Source: JAMXLO01 sp964427005 (lineage in GTDB: Bacteria; Pseudomonadota; Alphaproteobacteria; Acetobacterales; Acetobacteraceae). From it: a stretch of DNA of 64,000 nt. Both the position numbers and the translations under genes were made by a program. Where the stretch lies: positions 54,461 through 118,460 of the forward strand of contig CAYRTL010000002.1 in NCBI GenBank assembly GCA_964427005.1, given 5' to 3'. Below, piece after piece: positions 49,055-55,910 of this stretch; position 1 is the stretch's first letter; each line of letters starts with the position of its first letter. The notes beneath the pieces are model-generated. The model had not been told where the DNA came from, searched no databases, and saw only the letters and a program-made list of their open reading frames with translations.

Positions 49055-49132
49055 ATGATGACGTACCGCACCTTGCCGGACGAGCCGCCATTCTTCCGAT
49101 CGGAGGATTGGCAGTTTCCGCCGAGGCATTGA
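49055..49132 (+). CDS. Possible 25-residue small protein between lutC and the MFS gene
   Basis: ATG 49055 opens a short frame (MMTYRTLPDEPPFFRSEDWQ plus five residues ending PPRH) that stops two bases before the MFS start. The same frame continues coding-like sequence upstream, back to the lutC stop (…RREFWQQISA), without another start codon. The composition and codon choice look like real protein rather than spacer. It may be a small conserved protein, or the remainder of a longer gene that lost its start. Low certainty. Confidence 0.4.
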   Translation: MMTYRTLPDEPPFFRSEDWQFPPRH

Positions 49133-49133
49133 C

Positions 49134-50324
49134 GTGACCATGCCGCTCTGGCCACTGATCGCCTCGCTGGCGGCGCAGACGCTGGCGACCATGGCACTGT
49201 TCTCCCTGCCGGCGATAGCGCCGGCCGTGGCCCGTGCTCTGAATGTGCAGGGCGAACTCGTTGGCGTGTTCGTTTCTGTCGCGTACGGCGTCGGCATTGT
49301 CTCCGCGCTGTTGTCACCTGGTTTCATTCACCGCTATGGCGGTGTCCGCGCACTGCAGGCTGTGCTGGCTGCGACCGCCGCGATGCTGGTGCTGGCGGCG
49401 GGCGGCACTATCGCTTGGATAGCAATCGCTGCCGTGGTGCTTGGATTGGGCTATGGCGCGGCGGCACCGGCCTCGACTCACTTGCTGGTGCCGCACACGC
49501 CGCGTCGTGTGTTCAACATGGTCATGTCGCTGCGTCAGATCGGCGTGCCGCTCGGCGGTGTGCTCGGATCACTGCTGTTGCCGCCGCTCGCCCTGCACGT
49601 TGGCTGGCGTGAGGCACTACTGGCCGAACTTCCTGGCGTGCTGGTGCTCATTGTTCTGCTGGAGCTGCCGCGACGGCGCTGGGATGCGGATGCGCATCCG
49701 GCGCGACGCGTCTTCGGTCGCGTGCTGCTTGCGCCGTTTGCGCTGCTGCGTGATGGCGCAATGGCGCGGTTGTCGATTGCCAGCTTCATCTATTCCGGCA
49801 CGCAGCTCTGTTTCATCGCGTTCATGACAACGCATCTGACGACGAGGGCGGGCTTTGACCTGATCGATGCGGGGCGTGCATTGGCCATTTACCAGATCAC
49901 AGGCGCGATGACGCGGCCGATCTGGGGCTGGATTGCCGATCGCTGGCTGACGCCGGGGCACACGCTGGCGGTGCACGGTTTCGGCATGGCGGCCGCGGCG
50001 CTGGCGGCTGGCGAATTCGGTCCCCACTGGAGCCGCGCGTTCGTACTGGTGGTGGCCGCTGTCGCCGGCAGCACCGCGGGTGGCTACACCGGCGTTGCCT
50101 ACGCCGAATATGCTCATTTGGGCGGCGCTCGGCGGACCGAGGCAACCGGCTTGGGAACCGCGATCATGTTCGCTGGCGTGCTGCTGATCCCGTCGAGCTT
50201 CGGCGTAGCGGTGGCGGCCTCCGGAGGGTACGCGCTGCCCTACTCGACGCTTGCGGTGCTTGCGCTGGCGAGTGCGATATTGCTCTGTCTGGGATCATGG
50301 AGTCGTCGCGCCGCATCCGTCTGA
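49134..50324 (+). CDS. MFS transporter
   Basis: A 396-residue protein with 12 likely membrane helices. The MFS signature is weak but visible in the loop after helix 2 (GFIHRYGGVRAL), and the repeat appears again after helix 8 (RPIWGWIADRWLTPG). No obvious substrate motif is seen. Its location after lutB-lutC suggests uptake of a carboxylate such as lactate, but this is inferred only from position. The start is GTG 49134 or ATG 49140. The 3' end overlaps the Smr gene by 28 bases. Confidence 0.86.
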   Translation: MTMPLWPLIASLAAQTLATMALFSLPAIAPAVARALNVQGELVGVFVSVAYGVGIVSALLSPGFIHRYGGVRALQAVLAATAAMLVLAAGGTIAWIAIAAVVLGLGYGAAAPASTHLLVPHTPRRVFNMVMSLRQIGVPLGGVLGSLLLPPLALHVGWREALLAELPGVLVLIVLLELPRRRWDADAHPARRVFGRVLLAPFALLRDGAMARLSIASFIYSGTQLCFIAFMTTHLTTRAGFDLIDAGRALAIYQITGAMTRPIWGWIADRWLTPGHTLAVHGFGMAAAALAAGEFGPHWSRAFVLVVAAVAGSTAGGYTGVAYAEYAHLGGARRTEATGLGTAIMFAGVLLIPSSFGVAVAASGGYALPYSTLAVLALASAILLCLGSWSRRAASV

Positions 50325-50812
50325 CCGAGGTCGATCGCGCCCTATGGGCCAACTACGCGAGCCGTGTCAGGCCGCTCGCCGGACGCGAACGGCCGGTGAT
50401 GCCAACAGGGCCGGAGCGGCCCGTGGCGATGCCGGCGCGAGCGGCGCCGGCGGCAATCGACCGCATGACCCATCAGCGACTCGCACCACTGACGATTGGT
50501 GCGCAGCCAGGCGGCGTGGACAGCGCGACATGGCACCGGTTTCGCGGTGGAAAGCTGCGCGCCGCACGCGTGCTGGATTTGCACGGGCTGACGGTCCAGC
50601 GCGCGTTCCACTCGCTGATGGCGTTCCTTCGTGCAGCGCATGCGGAGGGCGTTCGTTGCGTCGAGGTGGTGACCGGGCAGAGCGGCGTAATCCGGCGGGA
50701 GTTACCGTTGTGGCTGAACCTGCCAGAGGTGCGGCCGCTGGTGCTGGCCACCGCGCATCCGCACGCGGCGAATCCTGGCGCGGTGCGTCTGCTGCTGCGG
50801 CGGGTGCGATGA
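50297..50812 (+). CDS. Smr-domain protein
   Basis: A 171-residue protein with an Arg/Pro-rich N-terminus and a C-terminal Smr domain (LDLHGLTVQRAFHSL; VVTGQSGVIRRELPLWL). The LDxHG and TGxxG-type motifs are those of MutS2/Smr nucleases. It is the stand-alone Smr form widespread in Alphaproteobacteria, often encoded near an XRE regulator as here. It may be a DNA or RNA nicking endonuclease; no substrate is known for this form. Confidence 0.87.
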   Translation: MESSRRIRLTEVDRALWANYASRVRPLAGRERPVMPTGPERPVAMPARAAPAAIDRMTHQRLAPLTIGAQPGGVDSATWHRFRGGKLRAARVLDLHGLTVQRAFHSLMAFLRAAHAEGVRCVEVVTGQSGVIRRELPLWLNLPEVRPLVLATAHPHAANPGAVRLLLRRVR

Positions 50813-50828
50813 AAATAGATCCACCATT

Positions 50829-51233
50829 ATGACCCCGTTCGGCGCTCGGCTCCGCGCCCTGCGGGCAGAGCGCGGCGTGACGCTGCAGCAGTTGGCGGCG
50901 GAGTTGCAGGTCTCGCCAGCTTATCTGTCCGCACTGGAGCACGGGCGGCGCGGCGCGCCGAGTGCCGGGCTGGTGCACCAGGTCAACGAGTTCTTCGGCC
51001 TGATCTGGGACGAGGCGGAGGAGTTGGCGCGGCTGGCGCGACTGTCACATCCGCGGGTGACGGTGAATACCGCTGGGCTGACGCCAGAGCAGACGGCGCT
51101 TGCCAATCGGCTGGCGCAAAGTATCCACCGGCTGTCGCCAGAAACGGTTGCTGCCCTGCACGCGTTACTCGACACGAGCGCTCGGGTGGAGAAGCCGCGA
51201 CTTCGGCGCGCAGCAGGGCAGGAAAAGGGATAG
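50829..51233 (+). CDS. XRE family helix-turn-helix regulator
   Basis: A 134-residue protein. The N-terminal ~65 residues form a Cro/C1-type HTH (LRALRAERGVTLQQLAAEL, QVSPAYLSALEHGRRGAPS), followed by a helical region without a known ligand domain. It begins 16 bases after the Smr gene and ends 6 bases before the lipoprotein gene, so the three are probably one transcript and it may regulate that transcript. Confidence 0.88.
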   Translation: MTPFGARLRALRAERGVTLQQLAAELQVSPAYLSALEHGRRGAPSAGLVHQVNEFFGLIWDEAEELARLARLSHPRVTVNTAGLTPEQTALANRLAQSIHRLSPETVAALHALLDTSARVEKPRLRRAAGQEKG

Positions 51234-51239
51234 TCCCGC

Positions 51240-51737
51240 ATGAGGAGCTTCCGCTTCCCGCAACTCGTCGCGTCGGTGATGCCGCTTCTGATGGCTGCCG
51301 GCTGCGCATCTGGACCAGATCAGGATGCACAGGAACTGGGTAACCGCTTCCAGACCCGATTAAGGCCGCAGCTTGCCGGCGGCCAGGCAGTGCTGGAGCG
51401 ATTGCCCGAGGGCGTCCGCGTCACTGTTTCCGAGCAGTCGCTGTTCCCGAGAGGCAGCGCGGAACTGGATGACAAAGGACGCTACGTCCTCGCCAGTGTC
51501 GTCGAGAGTCTGCTTGACCCCAGCCTGTTGCAGATTCAGGTCGTGGAATGGTCGCCAACATCGCCGGCCCTGCAGCTGGCACGCGTGCAAGCCGTGGCGG
51601 ACTTCCTCGACCGATGGCAGCTCTTGTCGGCGCCTGAGGCTCCGCCCGTGCAGCGAGCTGTAGCGGGTGAAGTAGGCACCGCTTCGACGCAGGCGACGAC
51701 GATCATCGTCCTGGTCAATCCCAGAGAGCATGGCTGA
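51240..51737 (+). CDS. Lipoprotein with partial OmpA-like domain
   Basis: A 165-residue protein with a lipobox (VMPLLMAAGC) making Cys22 the probable lipidated residue. The central segment VTVSEQSLFPRGSAELDDKG resembles the first strand of OmpA/MotB peptidoglycan-binding domains. The later conserved RAxxVxxxL part appears as LARVQAVADFL, but the usual Arg/Asp-rich end is poor. It probably anchors the outer membrane to peptidoglycan weakly, if at all. Confidence 0.75.
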   Translation: MRSFRFPQLVASVMPLLMAAGCASGPDQDAQELGNRFQTRLRPQLAGGQAVLERLPEGVRVTVSEQSLFPRGSAELDDKGRYVLASVVESLLDPSLLQIQVVEWSPTSPALQLARVQAVADFLDRWQLLSAPEAPPVQRAVAGEVGTASTQATTIIVLVNPREHG

Positions 51738-51814
51738 CCACCGCTGACGAGGCACTGCCCAGGGGCGGTCGCGATGCCCATATCAGAGGGCGATCCGGAC
51801 GAAGGCGCTATGCC

Positions 51815-52063
51815 ATGAACACGTTCCGCGCATCTCTCTTTTCTATCATCGGGATCCTCGCTCCGATCGTCGCCTATGCCGACGCACCAGCCGCGAGTGT
51901 GTCGCCCTTTGGCGGCCAGGTCGGTGCGGTTGCTCCGCGAGCCCTCGCCACGCATCCGACACCGCTCTTCACCGTCGGTGGATTGGCGTTCGGCATCTGG
52001 GCGCGGGTACCGCCGCCGTACAATGTCGCGGCCAACCGGAACCTCGCCGACAATCCTTTCTGA
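51815..52063 (+). CDS. Small exported protein of unknown function
   Basis: An 82-residue protein with a signal peptide (ASLFSIIGILAPIVAYADA). The mature part is small and Pro/Ala-rich (VSPFGGQVGAVAPRALA), ending NLADNPF. I do not recognise it. The sequence composition and a plausible signal peptide support a real gene, but no ribosome binding site of strength is visible. Confidence 0.55.
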   Translation: MNTFRASLFSIIGILAPIVAYADAPAASVSPFGGQVGAVAPRALATHPTPLFTVGGLAFGIWARVPPPYNVAANRNLADNPF

Positions 52064-52076
52064 TAGAGCTCTTCCG

Positions 52077-52102
52077 TCGTGGCCGGGCGACCCCGGCCAC
52101 AA
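52077..52102. terminator. GC-rich hairpin between convergent genes
   Basis: GTGGCCGGG (52079-52087) pairs with CCCGGCCAC (52092-52100) around a 4-base loop. It sits between the 3' ends of the small exported protein gene and the 507-residue protein gene and resembles half of the CGTCATGGCCGG palindromes seen elsewhere in the window. It probably serves as a bidirectional transcription end. Confidence 0.6.
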
Positions 52103-52114
52103 TACGAGAAAGGC

Positions 52115-53638
52115 CTATGCGGCGTGCATCAGTTCCAGCGCGTCCTCGTAGACCGACATGTTCTTGCCGAACGAGATCGCCGCCGCCTGGCAGCCGCACA
52201 CCAGGTGCATCCAACGCCACGGTTCGCGGGTGTTGTGGAACTCCTCGACGACTGCCTGGTGGTGCTTGAAGGCGTGCATTTCGGTGAAATTGTCGTGGCA
52301 GACGATCTGCGCAAGGCGGTCGATCAGCACCTGCGGATCGTAGCGCAGGTCCACGTATTGCTGCGCCAGATTCACCGTCTCCTTCACCTCCGGCACCGCG
52401 CGCATCATGCCGAGGTTGGTGACCTTCGACCAATCTGTCGGCGGCTGCGTGTAGATGCTCTGGGTGATCGCCTCCAGCAGCTCCTCCTGCGAGCGGTGCG
52501 GCAGGGCGGCGACCGCGTTCGCATCAGGCTGGAGTTCCGGCTCCATACGGTACTGGGTGGACTTCACCTCCGGCCCGGTGTGCCACAGCAGCAGCGTCAG
52601 CAGCTTGTTCTTCACGCTGAAGCCGTCGAGCTTGATCAGGTAGCGGCGTAGGTTGGCGCTGGTGTGCAGATGCACATCCATGGGGTTGCCGGTCAGCGAG
52701 CGCAGGAACAGGCCAGCGGCCCCGATCGAGAGTGCCTCTCCAGCGCCTTCCAGCGACAGGCCATTGGCCAGTGCCTGGGCGATCATCTTCGGGATCTCGG
52801 CGTACTGCTTCACGGCGCGGATGGCTTCGCCGAGTTCGCCGATCCTTGCGGTCTCATCCTCGCTGGTGCGCTGGCGCAGGACGCGGCCGAGCAGGTTGTG
52901 TTCCTCGATCAGCGCATCGGCCTCGGGGACCAGCCGCTGCGCAGGAAAGCGCGCGACGTAGCGCACCGCCGGGCGGAACAGGACCTTGAGGTGCTCCTTG
53001 CCGAGCGTTTCCAATGCGCGCCAGAGGTAGCCGGGGAACAGGAAGTAGTGGTCGTCCAGCGCGTTCTTCGGCAGCGCGACACTCATCAGCAGATCGAACG
53101 CCTCCATGGCCGGGACGTGGTCCCAGAGCCAGAGGAAGATGTGGTCCGCCTTGTTGCTTTCGCCGCGGCCGCATGCCTTCAGGAAAGCCTCCTTCGCCGC
53201 CTCGATGCCTTCCGCGGTGACCACATCGCCTTCGCCATCCGCGGCGAGATCGGCCGTGCGGCTGACCATGGCGCCGCTGGGATCGAGCGGCGCAAACTCC
53301 AGCAGGCTGAAGGGCGAGGTGACCGGGTCGTTGATGTGCTTGTTGGACAGCGCCACGTGCTGGAGGACCGGCAGGAACTTGTCCTGGTCCGGCAGGCGGT
53401 TCACCAGGTTGGTGATCGCGTGCAGGCCGGCCAGCGGATGCAGCGGGCCGCCATGATGGCCGGGCGGGAGATCGGAGGAACGCACGACCGCGAGAGCCGA
53501 GGCCGTCAGCATCGTCTTGGTGTCGATGCCCGCGCGGAGTTTCTCCAGGGTCCGGTCGATGATGTCGGCCGGCGGTGTGGTCTCGATGAACTGGACGAGC
53601 GGCTCGATGGATTCCGGATACTGGACTCGGGCGTGCAT
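52115..53638 (-). CDS. 507-residue protein of unknown function, histidine-rich motifs
   Basis: A soluble, mainly helical protein with no signal peptide and no family I can name. Notable features are the cluster HHGGPLHPLAG near residues 61-71, an ALPKNALDDHYFLFPGYLW segment near 200, and a C-terminal block rich in His, Cys and Glu (QIVCHDNFTEMHAFKHHQAV; WMHLVCGCQAAA). These could form a metal site. The arrangement vaguely recalls questin oxidase-like proteins, but I cannot support that further. It stands alone between convergent neighbours and the rpmI region, with a good coding pattern throughout. Confidence 0.8.
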   Translation of the reverse strand: MHARVQYPESIEPLVQFIETTPPADIIDRTLEKLRAGIDTKTMLTASALAVVRSSDLPPGHHGGPLHPLAGLHAITNLVNRLPDQDKFLPVLQHVALSNKHINDPVTSPFSLLEFAPLDPSGAMVSRTADLAADGEGDVVTAEGIEAAKEAFLKACGRGESNKADHIFLWLWDHVPAMEAFDLLMSVALPKNALDDHYFLFPGYLWRALETLGKEHLKVLFRPAVRYVARFPAQRLVPEADALIEEHNLLGRVLRQRTSEDETARIGELGEAIRAVKQYAEIPKMIAQALANGLSLEGAGEALSIGAAGLFLRSLTGNPMDVHLHTSANLRRYLIKLDGFSVKNKLLTLLLWHTGPEVKSTQYRMEPELQPDANAVAALPHRSQEELLEAITQSIYTQPPTDWSKVTNLGMMRAVPEVKETVNLAQQYVDLRYDPQVLIDRLAQIVCHDNFTEMHAFKHHQAVVEEFHNTREPWRWMHLVCGCQAAAISFGKNMSVYEDALELMHAA

Positions 53639-54012
53639 TTCTGGGCTCCTCGTCGGTGCGTCTGCGCGCGGGCAGGCGGGCTGGTTGGCCTCGCTCTGCC
53701 TGGTCTCGCTCAGCTTGTGCCGCGGGAGGGCAACGCGAGGGACTCTTTGGTTTCGCCGGTAATCGTCGGACGGGAGGGGGCGGGTGTCAATGTTCCGGTC
53801 GGTGTGGCTGGGCGGGCAATAGCGCTTCGGTAATGTTTTCCTGCTCTGTGTTCATCTGTGTTTCCCAATTCTGCGGGCGCCTCCGCCTCCTCTTGCCCGT
53901 GCTGACCCCCGCCGCTATACACCCGCCCCTTATCGCGCGCCCGGGCCTGTAGGGCATGCCCGGCCGCGAATGCCTGCCTGCATGGCCGGCCCCCAACGCG
54001 AAGGAGATTCAA
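53639..54012. other. 374-base intergenic region upstream of rpmI
   Basis: This stretch separates the divergent 507-residue protein gene from rpmI and must carry promoters for both. It includes a CTCTGTGTTCATCTGTGTTT segment near 53842-53862, reminiscent of text-like intergenic repeats in other bacteria. It contains no infC and no coding frame of convincing composition. I see no clear ribosomal-protein leader structure. Confidence 0.55.
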
Positions 54013-54216
54013 ATGCCCAAGGCTAAGACCAAGTCGTCGGTCAAGAAGCGATTCAAGATCACGGCGACCGGCAAGGTGAAGGCCGGCCCCGGCTTCAAGC
54101 AGCACAACCTCTCAGCCCGCACGAAAAAGGCCAAGCGCAGCAACCGGCGGATGCAGGTGCTCACACCACAGGACGCCCGCACCGTTAAACAATGGGCGCC
54201 CTACGGGCTGGACTGA
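54013..54216 (+). CDS. rpmI: 50S ribosomal protein L35
   Basis: A 67-residue basic protein starting MPKAKTKSSVKKRFKIT, with the internal NLSARTKKAKR stretch. ATG 54013 has AAGGAGA upstream. Twelve bases separate it from rplT. In many bacteria infC comes first in this operon; it is absent here, so IF3 must be encoded elsewhere. Confidence 0.97.
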   Translation: MPKAKTKSSVKKRFKITATGKVKAGPGFKQHNLSARTKKAKRSNRRMQVLTPQDARTVKQWAPYGLD

Positions 54217-54228
54217 GGGAGCAGGCAC

Positions 54229-54582
54229 ATGGCACGCGTCAAACGGGGCACCACCACACACGCCCGGCACAAGAAGGTCCTCGAGCAGTCGAAGGGATTC
54301 GTCGGCCGCTCCTCCACCACCTATCGCGCGGCGCGCGAGCGGCTGGAGAAGTCGCTGCAATACGCCTACCGCGATCGGCGCAACAAGAAGCGCGACTTCC
54401 GCGGCCTGTGGATCCAGCGCATCAACGCTGCCGTGCGCGAGCATGGCCTGACCTACAGCCGGTTCATCGACGGCCTGAAGAAGGCCGGCATCGAGATCGA
54501 CCGCAAGGTACTGGCCGCCATCGCCTATGACGATGCCGCGGCGTTCGCTGAGATCGTGAAGAAGGTGCAGAGCGCGCTGTAG
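54229..54582 (+). CDS. rplT: 50S ribosomal protein L20
   Basis: A 117-residue basic protein with the standard MARVKRGTTTHARHKKVLEQ start and RRNKKRDFRGLWIQRINAA core. It is needed early in 50S assembly and in some bacteria represses its own operon. It lies directly after rpmI, with pheS 133 bases downstream beyond a long palindrome. Confidence 0.98.
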   Translation: MARVKRGTTTHARHKKVLEQSKGFVGRSSTTYRAARERLEKSLQYAYRDRRNKKRDFRGLWIQRINAAVREHGLTYSRFIDGLKKAGIEIDRKVLAAIAYDDAAAFAEIVKKVQSAL

Positions 54583-54608
54583 CCGCCGCTCTGCCTGCGG
54601 TAAAGAAA

Positions 54609-54711
54609 ATGGAACCGCGAAACACGCAAAGCACGCAGATGGAAGCTGAACCTTTTCGGTACGGCAGCACCCGCTGCTATTTGCGTGCATTTGCGTGTTT
54701 TGCGGTTCCAT
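54609..54711. repeat. Long inverted repeat in the rplT-pheS intergenic region
   Basis: The arm at 54609-54638 (ATGGAACCGCGAAACACGCA and on to CACGCA) is complementary to 54682-54711 (TGCGTGCATTTGCGTGTTTT then GCGGTTCCAT). The pairing has one G-T wobble, one bulged base and a loop of roughly 43 bases. The right arm ends four bases before the pheS ATG and replaces any normal ribosome binding site. It probably began as a mobile palindromic element and may now act as a control hairpin. Confidence 0.75.
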
Positions 54712-54715
54712 ATTG

Positions 54716-55783
54716 ATGACAGACGATCTTCAGGCACTCCGGTCAGATACCGAAGCAGCACTCGCCGCGGCGAAGGACCTGCGCGCCTGGGATGCTGTGC
54801 GTGTCGCGACGCTGGGACGCAGCGGTCGGCTGACCGGGCTGCTGCGTGACCTCGGGAAGACGCCGCCCGAACAGCGCCGCGAGCGAGGGGCGGCGCTCAA
54901 TCAGCTCAAGGACACGCTTACCGAGCTGATCGAGGCACGCCGAACGGAACTCGAGAACGCCGAACTCGACGCGCGGCTGGCAACAGAGCGTCTCGACCCG
55001 ACGCTGCCGCCGCGGCCTCGCGAAATCGGTCTCATCCATCCGATCAGCCGCACCATGGAAGAAATCGCCGCCGTCTTCGGCGCCATGGGCTGCGAGATCG
55101 CTGAAGGTCCCGATATCGAGTCCGACTGGCACAACTTCACGGCGCTGAACATTCCGGCACATCATCCCGCGCGCGCCGACCAGGACACGTTCTATCTGCC
55201 TGCCGAGGGCAACAATCCGCCACCGGTGCTGCGCACGCAGACCTCGCCGGTGCAGATCCGCACCATGCTGGCCCGCCAGCCCCCGATCCGGGTCATTGTC
55301 ATCGGCCGCACCTATCGTGCCGACCACGACGCGACGCACTCACCGATGTTCCATCAGTGCGAAGGGCTGATCCTCGATCGCGATCTGCATCTCGGCCACC
55401 TGAAGGGCACGCTGATTGACTTCCTGCGCACCTTCTTCGGCATAGCCGACCTGCCGGTGCGCTTCCGCTCCAGCTACTTCCCGTTCACCGAGCCCTCCAT
55501 GGAGGTGGACATCGGCTGGAACCGCCGCACCGGCGAACTCGGCAAAGGTGGCGACTGGCTGGAGATCCTGGGCAGCGGAATGGTGCATCCGCGCGTGCTG
55601 GCCAATTGCGGCATCGATCCCCGTGAGTGGCAGGGCTTCGCCTGGGGCATGGGCGTCGAACGCATCGCCATGCTGAAGCACGGCATGACCGACCTTCGGC
55701 CGTTCTTCGAATCCGACATCCGTTGGCTGCGCCATTACGGCTTCAACCCGCTCGCGCCGACGATGCTGCACGAGGGCGTATAG
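54716..55783 (+). CDS. pheS: Phenylalanyl-tRNA synthetase alpha subunit
   Basis: A 355-residue class II synthetase subunit: an N-terminal coiled coil (about residues 1-95) binds tRNA, and the catalytic core follows. Visible core elements are GFxxAxGPDIE-like MGCEIAEGPDIESDWHNF, LRTQTSPVQIRTM (motif 2 region), FRSSYFPFTEPSMEVDI and GIDPREWQGFAWGMGVERIAM (motif 3). ATG 54716 gives the expected N-terminus, although no Shine-Dalgarno sequence precedes it. A palindrome separates pheS from pheT. Confidence 0.97.
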   Translation: MTDDLQALRSDTEAALAAAKDLRAWDAVRVATLGRSGRLTGLLRDLGKTPPEQRRERGAALNQLKDTLTELIEARRTELENAELDARLATERLDPTLPPRPREIGLIHPISRTMEEIAAVFGAMGCEIAEGPDIESDWHNFTALNIPAHHPARADQDTFYLPAEGNNPPPVLRTQTSPVQIRTMLARQPPIRVIVIGRTYRADHDATHSPMFHQCEGLILDRDLHLGHLKGTLIDFLRTFFGIADLPVRFRSSYFPFTEPSMEVDIGWNRRTGELGKGGDWLEILGSGMVHPRVLANCGIDPREWQGFAWGMGVERIAMLKHGMTDLRPFFESDIRWLRHYGFNPLAPTMLHEGV

Positions 55784-55809
55784 TCGTGCGGTGCGCCTCT
55801 TGCTCATAC

Positions 55810-55899
55810 CGTCATGGCCGGGCTGGGCCCGGCCATCCACGTCTTCGGTGGGTCGGGGCTGCTAAGACGTGGATGGCCGGCACAAGGCCGGCCATGACG
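55810..55899. repeat. Palindromic repeat, copy A (GTCATGGCCGG family)
   Basis: CGTCATGGCCGGGC...GGCCATCCACGTCTT reads into AAGACGTGGATGGCCGG...GGCCGGCCATGACG, giving a nearly perfect 90-base palindrome that fills most of the pheS-pheT spacer. It ends 11 bases before the pheT start. Two more copies occur at 58387-58482 and 60402-60489. Confidence 0.88.
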
Positions 55900-55910
55900 T
55901 GGGGGGAGCC

